A stretch of DNA of 25,113 bases from JBHENC01 sp051000345 (GTDB lineage Bacteria; Acidobacteriota; Blastocatellia; Pyrinomonadales; Pyrinomonadaceae), in the NCBI GenBank assembly GCA_051000345.1, contig JBPCOJ010000070.1, positions 1-25,113 on the forward strand. The letters are read 5' to 3'. The translations under genes were made by a program, and so were the position numbers. Positions 1 through 6,998 of the stretch are shown piece after piece. The notes under the pieces are model-generated. The model worked only from the letters and a program-made list of their open reading frames with translations, had not been told where the DNA came from and did no database searches. The first letter of the stretch is position 1, and each line of letters begins with the position of its first letter.

Positions 1-86
1 AAGTTGGTGAGCGTGTAATTGATTTGACTACTCAAGAGATATTGGCAGTAATCAAGTCGCGTCGCTCGTCGGTTGGCAGTCATCAT
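1..86 (-). CDS. Transposase, N-terminal part (runs off the window)
   Basis: The frame begins with two consecutive ATG codons at 86 and 83 and reads MMTANRRATRLDYCQY and onward to the window edge, about 28 codons. It matches the N-terminus of the transposase at 24981 with two amino-acid changes (T5N, Q6R), while roughly ten codons differ silently. The gene faces outward. The conserved RLDYCQYLLSSQINYTLTNF block resembles IS701-type DDE transposases by recollection. No catalytic residue falls inside the visible part. An open frame on the opposite strand also crosses this region and fuses with the rpiB frame, but it is a shadow. Confidence 0.65.
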   Translation of the reverse strand, partial: MMTANRRATRLDYCQYLLSSQINYTLTN

Positions 87-128
87 CCTGCCATTATCTA
101 CTTCTTAGCTTTTTGCGTAAGTCCTAAG
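1..128 (-). mobile_element. Insertion sequence left copy, 5' end only (IS701-like?)
   Basis: Positions 1-128 match, in inverted orientation, the element that begins at 24939. The outer edge reads CTTAGGACTTACGCAAAAAG on the minus strand and is taken as the terminal repeat. The last roughly 55 bases before the edge are identical in both copies, and the rest is about 85% identical. A transposase reading frame starts at 86 on the minus strand and runs out of the window. The family assignment rests on memory of cyanobacterial IS701-type transposase N-termini and is only moderately sure. The element is incomplete, so its right end and any target duplication cannot be seen. Confidence 0.75.
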
Positions 129-239
129 CATCAAGCTTTTGATTCGCGTGTCCTTTGCCCGCCTTTTTTCGCCGAAAATCTTTGTTGCCCAACATGCGCT
201 GCGGTGATACTCTCTCGCCCGCGAAAGAGGAAAAAGCAA

Positions 240-728
240 ATGCGCATCGCCATCGGAGCAGACCACGGCGGGTTTCCGCTCAACGAACTCATCATCAAAG
301 AATTAAAGCAAGCGGGACATGAAGTATTGGACTTCGGCACGCATGACGGCGCGCAGCCGGATGATTACCCTGACTATGCGCGGCTGGTCGGCGAAAGTTT
401 GCAGCGCGGCGAAGCGGAACGCGGGATTTTGATTTGCGGCAGTGGCGTCGGCATTTGCGTCGCTGCAAATAAAATGCGCGGCGTGCGCGCTTGCCTGTGT
501 CACGATACTTACTCGGCGCATCAGGGCGTAGAGCATGACAACATGAACGCATTGTGTTTGGGCGCGCGCGTTGTCGGGGTGGCATTGGCGCTTGAGCTTG
601 TGCGCGCTTTTCTCGCGGCGAATTTTACGGGCGAAGAACGCCACGCGCGCAGGCTGGCGAAGATTAGTGAATTGGAAAAGAATTTCGCAGCGGGTGAAGT
701 TAGCGATAAACAGGACAATGCCGCATAA
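240..728 (+). CDS. rpiB: Ribose-5-phosphate isomerase B
   Basis: This enzyme interconverts ribose 5-phosphate and ribulose 5-phosphate in the non-oxidative pentose phosphate pathway in the cytosol. The 162-residue product starts MRIAIGADHGGFPLNE. It has the ADHGG phosphate/substrate loop (His9), the CGSGVG motif with Cys66 at the same position as in E. coli RpiB, and the GVEHDNMN segment with His99, which together fit RpiB of the LacA/RpiB family. The longer open frame reaches back into the insertion sequence, but ATG 240 is preferred: GAGG at 227-230 gives good spacing and the conserved N-terminus begins there. The C-terminus is about 12 residues longer than usual. It lies upstream of gnd in the same direction, but 247 bases away, so they are probably transcribed separately. 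Confidence 0.95.
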   Translation: MRIAIGADHGGFPLNELIIKELKQAGHEVLDFGTHDGAQPDDYPDYARLVGESLQRGEAERGILICGSGVGICVAANKMRGVRACLCHDTYSAHQGVEHDNMNALCLGARVVGVALALELVRAFLAANFTGEERHARRLAKISELEKNFAAGEVSDKQDNAA

Positions 729-780
729 GTTGTCGGCGAAGCAATGAAAGCGAAATTCCAACTTGACTAAAGGGTAGGTC

Positions 781-808
781 TTGACTAGCAGTGTCTGTGG
801 CGTATATC
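781..808 (+). promoter_or_regulatory. Possible sigma-70-type promoter ahead of gnd
   Basis: TTGACT at 781-786 and TATATC at 803-808 are separated by 16 bases, which fits a housekeeping promoter and would leave a leader of about 160 bases before gnd. A second TTGACT lies at 763-768. The match may be chance, since the same stretch overlaps a possible coding remnant at 785-931. Confidence 0.35.
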
Positions 809-931
809 GAAGCGTTGTGTGCGGCGCGGGCGAGTTACGCGAAGTCTATGGCGCTGGTGGTGTTTTCCGCAGCGGCGATTGTCGCATGGGCGGGACGCGA
901 GCGGCGCGGTATCGTGTTTGGTGAAAGCTGA
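785..931 (+). pseudogene. Possible C-terminal remnant of a membrane transporter, or a small membrane protein
   Basis: An open frame between rpiB and gnd opens after the stop at 782-784 and closes at 929-931. From GTG 791 it would encode 46 residues: an N-terminal part rich in Ala, a hydrophobic stretch (SMALVVFSAAAIVAWAG) and a charged tail GRERRGIVFGES. A hydrophobic helix followed by a Gly-x-Glu-basic-Gly tail resembles the last helix and tail of many MFS sugar transporters, so it may be the rest of a lost gene. No ribosome binding site is visible at GTG 791. It could equally be a fortuitous frame in leader DNA. Confidence 0.3.
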
Positions 932-975
932 CAAGCGGGAAACATTCCTATTTCAATTGAGGAGCCTTGAAGATT

Positions 976-2433
976 ATGTCTACGACGGAAACGGCGGCGA
1001 AGCCCGCGCAATTCGGAATGATTGGCCTCGCGGTAATGGGAGAAAACCTCGCTTTGAATGTGGCGGATCACGGCTTTTCGGTTGCCGTGTGGAATTATGA
1101 AACCGAGTGGGTGGATCGCTTCATCAATAAGTACAACGTAAACGGACAATTTACCGGCTCGAAGACCTTGGAAGAATTTACGCGCGCTCTGGAACGCCCG
1201 CGCCGCATTATGATGATGATTAAAGCAGGCGCGCCCGTCGATCAAACGATTGAAAGCATCAAGCCGTTTCTCGAAAAAGGCGACATACTGATTGACGGCG
1301 GCAACTCTTGGTTCAAGGACACGCAGCGGCGCGAGGCAGCGCTTGTTCCGACTGGCATTAACTTTTTCGGCTCGGGCGTTTCCGGCGGCGAAGAAGGCGC
1401 GCGGCATGGCCCTTCCTTAATGCCCGGCGGCGCGCAAGAAGCCTACGAGCATGTCCGCCCGATCTTTGAAGCGATTGCGGCGAAGACGGATTCCGGCGCG
1501 TGCGTGACATACGTCGGGCCGAACGGCGCAGGCCATTTCGTCAAGATGGTGCACAACGGCATAGAGTACGGTGACATGCAATTAATCGCCGAAGCTTACG
1601 ACATTCTGCGCACTTGTCTCGGCATGGAAGCGGCGGAGCTCGCGGACACCTTCGCGGAATGGAATCGCGGCGTGCTCGAATCGTTCCTTATCGAAATCAC
1701 GTCGCAGATTTTCACCGTCAAGGATGACGAAACGGGCAAACCGCTCGTCGATGAAATTTTAGATAAAGCGGGACAAAAGGGAACGGGCAAATGGACTGCG
1801 CAGGTCGCGCTCGATCTGGCGATTCCGATTCCGACGATTGCCGCAGCAATTGATGCGCGCGTTATATCGAGCATGAAGGACGAGCGCGTTGCGGCGAGTA
1901 AAAAGTTGAAGGGGCCGAAAACGAAAAAGTTTCGCGGCGCGCGCGCGAAGCTAATACGCGCCGTGCATGACGCGCTGTATGCGTCGAAGATTTGCTCTTA
2001 CGCGCAGGGCATGAGGCTTATTCAATCCGGCTCGCAGGAATATAAATGGAACATAGACTTGCGCGAGATGGCGCGCATCTGGAAGGGCGGCTGCATTATT
2101 CGCGCGCGCGTTCTGGATACGATTATGCAGGCATACGAGCGCCAGCCGGAGTTGCCGAATTTGCTGCTCGACGATGAATTTGCGGCGCACATCAGAGACG
2201 CGCAGTCCGCTTGGCGCTATGCCGTGACGACGGCGCAAAGCCTCGGGATTTCGCTGCCCGCGATGTCCGCCTCGCTCGCTTACTTCGACGGCTATCGCAC
2301 AAAGGACTTGCCGCAGAATCTAACGCAGGCACAGCGCGACTTTTTCGGCTCGCACACATACGAGCGCGCCGACAAACCGGGCAGCGCGGCAGTTCACACC
2401 GATTGGGAAAAGCTAATCTCGAAGCCCGCTTAA
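976..2433 (+). CDS. gnd: 6-phosphogluconate dehydrogenase, decarboxylating
   Basis: This enzyme oxidises and decarboxylates 6-phosphogluconate to ribulose 5-phosphate in the oxidative pentose phosphate pathway. The 485-residue protein has the N-terminal dinucleotide fold (GMIGLAVMGENL, residues 14-25), the substrate loop DGGNSWFKDT (107-116), SGVSGGEEGA (133-142) and the catalytic region KMVHNGIEYGD with Lys190 and Glu197. The all-helical C-terminal domain is complete. ATG 976 is chosen over an in-frame TTG at 967 because GGAG at 961-964 is well placed only for the ATG. The residues after the second beta strand read WNYETE, where NADP-dependent enzymes usually have Asn-Arg-Ser/Thr, so cofactor choice may differ. 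The ribulose 5-phosphate product is the partner substrate of RpiB encoded just upstream. Confidence 0.96.
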   Translation: MSTTETAAKPAQFGMIGLAVMGENLALNVADHGFSVAVWNYETEWVDRFINKYNVNGQFTGSKTLEEFTRALERPRRIMMMIKAGAPVDQTIESIKPFLEKGDILIDGGNSWFKDTQRREAALVPTGINFFGSGVSGGEEGARHGPSLMPGGAQEAYEHVRPIFEAIAAKTDSGACVTYVGPNGAGHFVKMVHNGIEYGDMQLIAEAYDILRTCLGMEAAELADTFAEWNRGVLESFLIEITSQIFTVKDDETGKPLVDEILDKAGQKGTGKWTAQVALDLAIPIPTIAAAIDARVISSMKDERVAASKKLKGPKTKKFRGARAKLIRAVHDALYASKICSYAQGMRLIQSGSQEYKWNIDLREMARIWKGGCIIRARVLDTIMQAYERQPELPNLLLDDEFAAHIRDAQSAWRYAVTTAQSLGISLPAMSASLAYFDGYRTKDLPQNLTQAQRDFFGSHTYERADKPGSAAVHTDWEKLISKPA

Positions 2434-2782
2434 ACAAAAGCACTCGCAGCGCGCGCGTCGTATACGAAGCCTCCGCTTTGACAGACGCGCGCCTGTTTGT
2501 CTAATCGCCGCGACCGCGCCTGCTTCAGTGAATAAGCAGGGTTGCGTTCGCGTTGAATCAATTGTCGGGAAGCCGAAGAATACGAAGCGGGCGGTGTGGT
2601 CGCAGGAACCGGCTGGTGTGGTATATTGAGCCGGTCAGAGGCCGTCGTACACAGCCCGCGATTGTTCGTTTCTAAAGTGTGTGACGCCTGTTTGCGATGG
2701 CGCGCGCGGCTAAATGCTTTTGTTGGAATTGTAACTCCGGGTTTTATATCTTGAACTGCTTTCTTCGTTAATCGACTCGCCG
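2434..2782 (+). other. Long leader ahead of the permease, with two hairpins
   Basis: This 349-base stretch has no convincing gene. It holds two clean inverted repeats. CCTGCTT (2519-2525) pairs with AAGCAGG (2534-2540) across 8 bases, and ACCGGCT (2608-2614) pairs with AGCCGGT (2629-2635) across 14 bases. Neither is followed by a T-run, so they are not obvious terminators. They could be part of a structured 5' leader of the permease gene. I do not recognise a known riboswitch here. A weak promoter-like pair TTGGAA/TATATC lies near 2724-2751. Confidence 0.35.
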
Positions 2783-4702
2783 ATGGATACACTATCAACG
2801 CCCGCACAAAACGATACTCCCAGCCGCTTCAAACGCTGGCTGCTCGAAGGCCACCTTAAGGATGCGGAAGTCGTTCAGACGCCGGAATCACATACCAAGC
2901 ATCACGAACATTCGTGGTGGCAGGTGATGTGCTTGACCGGCCTCGACTATTTTTCGACGCTCGGTTACCAGCCGGGCATCGCTTTTCTGGCGGCGGGCGC
3001 GCTCTCGCCGATTGCGACGCTTATTCTTGTGCTGCTGACCTTGTTCGGCGCGCTGCCGATTTATAATCGCGTCGCCACGGAAAGCCCGCACGGGCAAGGC
3101 TCCATTTCGATGCTCGGCGATTTGCTATCGCGTTGGAAGGGCAAGCTTTTTGTTTTGTGCCTGCTCGGATTCGTCGCCACAGATTTCGTTATTACGATTA
3201 CTTTATCGGCAGCAGATGCGACGGCGCATGTGCTCGAAAACCCGTTCACGCCCGCAATTTTCAAGCATCAAATCGGCATCACGCTGGCGCTTATCGCAAT
3301 CTTAGGCGCGGTTTTTCTCAAGGGCTTTAAGGAAGCCATCGGAATCGCGGTCGTGCTCGTCATCGTTTATCTCACGCTGAACGTCATCGTTATCGGCAGA
3401 GGCGCGTATGAATTAGCGACGCATCCCTATCACATTCCAGAATGGAAAACCGCTCTTTTCGCGCAGCACGGCAATCCGCTGTTGATGATCGGCTTTGCGC
3501 TGTTGTTATTCCCGAAACTCGCGCTCGGATTATCGGGATTCGAGACGGGCGTCGCCGTGATGCCGCTGGTGCGCGGGCCGCACCGGATTCACAACACGCG
3601 CAAGCTGCTTTTGTGGGCGGCGCTGATTATGAGCGTGATGCTGATTTCGAGCAGTTTCGTAACGACGACTTTGATTCCGGCAAACGAATTTCAGGAAGGC
3701 GGACAGGCGAGCGGGCGTGCCCTCGCCTACCTCGCGCACCTTTATCTGGGCAACGGGTTCGGCACGCTCTACGACGTAAGCACCATTGCTATTTTGTGGT
3801 TTGCGGGCGCATCGGCGATGGCCGGACTTTTGAGCATCGTGCCGCGTTATCTGCCGCGCTACGGCATGGCACCGGATTGGACGCGCGCGACGCGACCGCT
3901 CGTGATGGTCTTTATCGCCATTGCCTTCGCCGTCACAATTATTTTCAAAGCCAACGTCGAAGCGCAGGGCGGAGCTTACGCGACGGGCGTGCTGGTGCTG
4001 ATGAGTTCGGCGGCGATTGCGGTCACTTTATCTGCAAGGCGCAGAGGCAGTACATGGTGGCCGTTTCTCTTGATCGCGCTCGTCTTCGCTTACACGACAG
4101 TCGTCAATGTCATCGAGCGGCCTGAAGGAATCAAAATCGCTTCGTTTTTTATCGGCACAATCGTTCTGACTTCGCTCGTGTCCCGCGTGCTGCGCTCGAC
4201 GGAGTTGCGCGTTGAAAAAGTAGAGTTGGATGCGTGCGCCAAAAAGTTCATCGACGAAATGAGCCAAGGCACTGTGCGCATCGTCGCCAACCGCTGCGAG
4301 GGCGGCAACGCCAGCGAGTATGATTTTAAGGAAAAGGAGAGCCGCGAAGACAACAGCATTCCGGCAGATGAGCCGATTGTTTTCTTTGAGGTGGAAATCT
4401 GCGATTCTTCGGAATTCTCCAACGTGCTGAAAATCAAAGGTGTGGAGGTAGAAAACCATCGCGTGCTGCGCGCCGAAAGTTCTGTCGTGCCGAACGCCAT
4501 CGCCGCCTTTATGATTTACCTGCGCGACCGCACGGGAAAGATACCGCATGTTTACTTTGGCTGGAGCGAAGGCAATCCGATTGTTTACTTGATGAAGTTC
4601 ATCGCCTTCGGCGAAGGCGACACGGCTCCCGTGACGCGCGAAGTGCTGCGGCAGGCCGAAGTAGACCCAGAACGCCGCCCGTCCGTTCACGTCGGCGGTT
4701 GA
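2783..4702 (+). CDS. APC-superfamily permease (amino acid or potassium transporter)
   Basis: The 639-residue protein has a soluble N-terminal tail of about 45 residues, a block of roughly twelve hydrophobic helices to about residue 465, and a soluble C-terminal domain of about 170 residues. The first helix contains GLDYFSTLGYQPGIAFLAAG, a broken-helix motif typical of APC-fold transporters. The layout and length resemble amino acid permeases and also the KimA/YdaO potassium importers. Substrate cannot be decided from sequence alone. A ydaO-like RNA lies directly downstream (about 4760-4925), which makes a potassium link worth testing, although such RNAs normally precede the gene. No clear ribosome binding site is seen before ATG 2783. 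The C-terminal domain is likely cytoplasmic and regulatory, by analogy only. Confidence 0.85.
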   Translation: MDTLSTPAQNDTPSRFKRWLLEGHLKDAEVVQTPESHTKHHEHSWWQVMCLTGLDYFSTLGYQPGIAFLAAGALSPIATLILVLLTLFGALPIYNRVATESPHGQGSISMLGDLLSRWKGKLFVLCLLGFVATDFVITITLSAADATAHVLENPFTPAIFKHQIGITLALIAILGAVFLKGFKEAIGIAVVLVIVYLTLNVIVIGRGAYELATHPYHIPEWKTALFAQHGNPLLMIGFALLLFPKLALGLSGFETGVAVMPLVRGPHRIHNTRKLLLWAALIMSVMLISSSFVTTTLIPANEFQEGGQASGRALAYLAHLYLGNGFGTLYDVSTIAILWFAGASAMAGLLSIVPRYLPRYGMAPDWTRATRPLVMVFIAIAFAVTIIFKANVEAQGGAYATGVLVLMSSAAIAVTLSARRRGSTWWPFLLIALVFAYTTVVNVIERPEGIKIASFFIGTIVLTSLVSRVLRSTELRVEKVELDACAKKFIDEMSQGTVRIVANRCEGGNASEYDFKEKESREDNSIPADEPIVFFEVEICDSSEFSNVLKIKGVEVENHRVLRAESSVVPNAIAAFMIYLRDRTGKIPHVYFGWSEGNPIVYLMKFIAFGEGDTAPVTREVLRQAEVDPERRPSVHVGG

Positions 4703-4759
4703 TTAATTCAACTCGCTTGCAGGCGTAAGATTTTCGCGGTTGAAAATTTGTTTGCCGAA

Positions 4760-4925
4760 GTCGCTTGCCGCACTTGAAAGAGCGCGCGAAACGAGCGGCG
4801 CGGGGGAACCAATGTTTCGCCGCCGCCATTTGTAGCGGCACGGAACACGGGGCGCAACATGAACGCGGGCGATGATTCGCTCGTTTACATGTTGGGCACT
4901 TCCTTATCCAAGCCTGTCAGCGACG
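4760..4925 (+). ncRNA. Structured RNA resembling the ydaO/yuaA (cyclic-di-AMP) riboswitch
   Basis: Several blocks follow in the order expected for ydaO-type RNAs. They are GGGGGAACCAA (4802-4812); a strong hairpin at 4814-4846 with GCCGC/GCGGC; GGGGCGCAAC (4849-4858, against the consensus GGGGUGAAUC); a long hairpin at 4856-4893 with AACATG/CATGTT ends; and GGGC with ACTTCCTTATCC then AAGCCTGTCAGC (4894-4921). GTCGCT (4760-4765) can pair with AGCGAC (4919-4924) to close the fold. The usual UAACCUCG block and long closing stem after CAGC are missing. The next gene on this strand is far away, and the convergent doxX-like gene ends at 4931. It may be a truncated orphan, a variant class or a 3' UTR element. 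The assignment is from memory of the consensus. Confidence 0.5.
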
Positions 4926-4930
4926 AATAA

Positions 4931-5314
4931 TTAATCCTTCGCGCACCACCAGACCCACAACACGAGCGCGAATTGTAGAGGCAAGCGCAGCCACAAAAGC
5001 CACTGCGAAAAGTGCGTGCCGTTGATGCCTATGTTGCCGACGGCCATGTAAATATTCGCCGGAAAGACGGCGACGAGCAGCGCGATCAATCCGTAACAGG
5101 CACGGCGGCGCACGCGCGGAACGAGCAGGCCGATCCCGCCCATGATTTCGCACACGCCGCTGATCCACACGAGTTCGCGCGGGCGCGGCAGAACGGGCGG
5201 CATAATCTGCATGTATGAATCCGTGCTGGTGAAATGCGCGACGCCCGCCCCGACGAAGAAAATCGCCAGCAGAATTCTTGAGTAAAATTTATATTGCTCG
5301 CCGCGCAAAAGCAT
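4931..5314 (-). CDS. DoxX-like membrane protein
   Basis: The 127-residue product has four hydrophobic helices and the DoxX-type pattern: YSRILLAIFFVGAGVAHF in the first helix, then ISGVCEIMGGIGLLVPRVRR before the third helix and a tryptophan-rich last helix. Members of this family sit in the cytoplasmic membrane; their functions vary (a subunit of thiosulfate:quinone oxidoreductase, redox-linked roles) and none can be assigned here. ATG 5314 is chosen over TTG 5329 because the family N-terminus fits and a GAG lies about ten bases ahead. It is convergent with the permease and its RNA element, with only a few bases between the RNA and its stop codon. Confidence 0.8.
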   Translation of the reverse strand: MLLRGEQYKFYSRILLAIFFVGAGVAHFTSTDSYMQIMPPVLPRPRELVWISGVCEIMGGIGLLVPRVRRRACYGLIALLVAVFPANIYMAVGNIGINGTHFSQWLLWLRLPLQFALVLWVWWCAKD

Positions 5315-5520
5315 CACTTTATTTCTCAAGCACGAGAGCCATCTCTTTTAAGATTCTCAAACTCTTTGCTCGCCAAAGTTTGCCTGTAAGCGCTCGAATT
5401 AACCCGCACCGAGCGAGCAGCCTTCAACTCTGGAAGAATAAATCAACAATGAAAAGAATGCTATCGAGGCGTCGGATTGAATGAATTGTTAAACTTTCGG
5501 GTTAAGAGTGAAAATTCGGA

Positions 5521-6387
5521 TTAAAAGTAAGCTATGTCTCGATATATGACTTCTGACTCAGTTTGTGAAATGCCATCTTTGAATACTTCTCTGAGCGTGC
5601 TTTTCTTAATCCAGTTTCCGTGCGTGTCAAACTCATAGGTGACGGTCTCCTTGCTTTCTATCGTATCGTCGCTTCGATAGTAAGTAGCCTCTATCACATG
5701 TCCTTTCGCGTCATAGCCCAGACTTTTTTTGAACATCTGCACGACAGACCCGTCTTTTTTATAGACCGTCCGCTCTGTCAGGCTTCCATGACTATCGAAG
5801 TCAAAAACGCTCTTTTGAACGAAAGTGCCTTGGCCGTCATAAAAGGCTTCTTCTATCGGTTGCTTCTTAGCATCATGGCTATAAATAATAATATTATAGG
5901 TAATACCGTCAAGGCTGCGGTGAGTTTCACGAATCTGATTCCTCTTGTTATCGTAGAAATATGCCCGAATGTGATTGATAGAATCATCGGGGTTATATTG
6001 AGTTGTCTCAATCCTGTGCCCCTTGTCGTCATAAATGGAGATATCCTTACTGGTCAATACTCCTTTGGCGTTGTAATAGAGTGTTTCGATTTCTCTTCCT
6101 TTATCGTCATAAGTGTGGCCCCATCCTAATTTCTCCCTAAGGGAGCCGTTTAGATTATAAACACTCAGCTCGGTGATGTTCCCTCTTTCATCAAAGATTA
6201 GGCTTCGGGGAAGAACTGTTAAAGATTCTATTAACTGACCAGCGATATTCGACACCTCTGCCTTCTCGACACGGACGCTTCGGACGGGGCCAATCAGTCC
6301 GCTACACTCTCTGTAAGTCTTAGTCTGAGCGTTTGCTAAACAGGCGCAGGTCAGAAGAATCAATAATAAACTGATTAACCTTCTCAT
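5521..6387 (-). CDS. Secreted RHS/YD-like repeat protein
   Basis: The 288-residue protein starts with a clear signal peptide (MRRLISLLLILLTCACLANA, likely cut after residue 20). The rest is about eight degenerate repeats of roughly 25 residues with the pattern aromatic-Asp-x-Lys-Gly followed by Glu and paired Tyr, for example YDDKGREIETLYYNAKG and YDAKGHVIEATYYRSDD. This resembles the beta-hairpin repeats of RHS/YD proteins, but there is no C-terminal toxin domain, so it is probably a periplasmic or surface protein. A good ribosome binding site (AGAGG) precedes ATG 6387. The gene is visibly more AT-rich than its neighbours, which suggests transfer or relaxed codon use. Specific function is unknown. 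Confidence 0.75.
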   Translation of the reverse strand: MRRLISLLLILLTCACLANAQTKTYRECSGLIGPVRSVRVEKAEVSNIAGQLIESLTVLPRSLIFDERGNITELSVYNLNGSLREKLGWGHTYDDKGREIETLYYNAKGVLTSKDISIYDDKGHRIETTQYNPDDSINHIRAYFYDNKRNQIRETHRSLDGITYNIIIYSHDAKKQPIEEAFYDGQGTFVQKSVFDFDSHGSLTERTVYKKDGSVVQMFKKSLGYDAKGHVIEATYYRSDDTIESKETVTYEFDTHGNWIKKSTLREVFKDGISQTESEVIYRDIAYF

Positions 6388-6570
6388 AGATGCCTCTTTG
6401 CTTAAATAGTTTGGTCAATTTCCTTATCTTCTACTTTAGTATTATGTCATGTTCTACCGCGTTTCAGATAATCATTTTCCAGCAGGTTTACAAAAATGAG
6501 AAGCCTAACAAAAGATTAGCAGGCCGTAACAAAATGCGGTGTGGACAAAAAGCGGGCGATAAAGTTAAGG

Positions 6571-6585
6571 TTGCAGGCATTGCAA
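6571..6585. promoter_or_regulatory. Small palindrome upstream of the shell gene
   Basis: TTGCA and TGCAA flank the five bases GGCAT, making a 15-base palindrome 66 bases before the BMC shell start. It could be an operator half-site pair, but it is short and unsupported by other copies. Confidence 0.2.
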
Positions 6586-6650
6586 ACAGCGATAACGCTT
6601 GCCGCGCAGTGTGTTGGAAGCGACGGCGCGGATTCTGGAAAGGAAAGTTT

Positions 6651-6974
6651 ATGGAAGCGCTAGGTATGGTCGAATGTATGGGTTTGGTGGCGATGATCGA
6701 AGCGGCGGACGCGATGGTCAAGTCCGCCAACGTGACGCTCGTCGGCTACGAAAAAATCGACGCGGGATTAGTGACGGCGATTGTGCGCGGCGATGTCGGG
6801 GCGGTTCGCGCGGCGGTTGACGCGGGCGCGGCGGCGGCCTCGCGCGTCGGCACGGTCGTCTCCACACACATAATTGCGCGCCCGCACGCGGAACTCGATG
6901 AAGGCGTGCCGGTGCTGCACACGGGCGAAACGACGCGCAAGAAAATCAGCGGCTCGGTCAAAGCGAAGCAGTAG
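6651..6974 (+). CDS. Bacterial microcompartment hexameric shell protein (BMC-H)
   Basis: This is a canonical single BMC domain of the PduA/EutM/CcmK type. Hexamers of such proteins tile the facets of protein-walled organelles. The 107-residue product reads MEALGMVECMGLVAMIEAAD, then KSANVTLVGYEKIDAGLVTA and RGDVGAVRAAVDAGAAAA, all diagnostic for the family. ATG 6651 is chosen because the domain begins there and an AGGAAAG ribosome binding site precedes it; the longer open frame upstream has no homology to the domain. The loop that lines the central pore reads KIDAG (residues 35-39) where PduA and EutM have KIGSG, which would put acidic side chains at the pore. About 25 residues extend beyond the usual end. 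psuG follows after 24 bases. No pentamer or BMC-T shell gene is in the window, so any compartment needs genes elsewhere. Confidence 0.95.
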   Translation: MEALGMVECMGLVAMIEAADAMVKSANVTLVGYEKIDAGLVTAIVRGDVGAVRAAVDAGAAAASRVGTVVSTHIIARPHAELDEGVPVLHTGETTRKKISGSVKAKQ

Positions 6975-6998
6975 GAATAGCTACGCCGTTGAAGCCCG

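Noticed and set aside
24..239. N-terminal extension of RpiB by 72 residues
   Set aside because: The extension is translated from the insertion sequence end and junction DNA. The conserved protein starts at 240 with a good ribosome binding site.
2600..2650. A second ydaO-like riboswitch in the permease leader
   Set aside because: Only a short GGAACC-like piece and a hairpin are present; the ordered blocks seen at 4802-4921 are missing.
3442..4125. 227-codon plus-strand frame inside the permease gene
   Set aside because: It is Arg/Ala-rich, out of frame with the permease and has no recognisable domain.
6390..6650. N-terminal extension of the shell protein by 87 residues
   Set aside because: It is low-similarity sequence over the promoter region. 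The BMC domain begins right at ATG 6651 behind a ribosome binding site.
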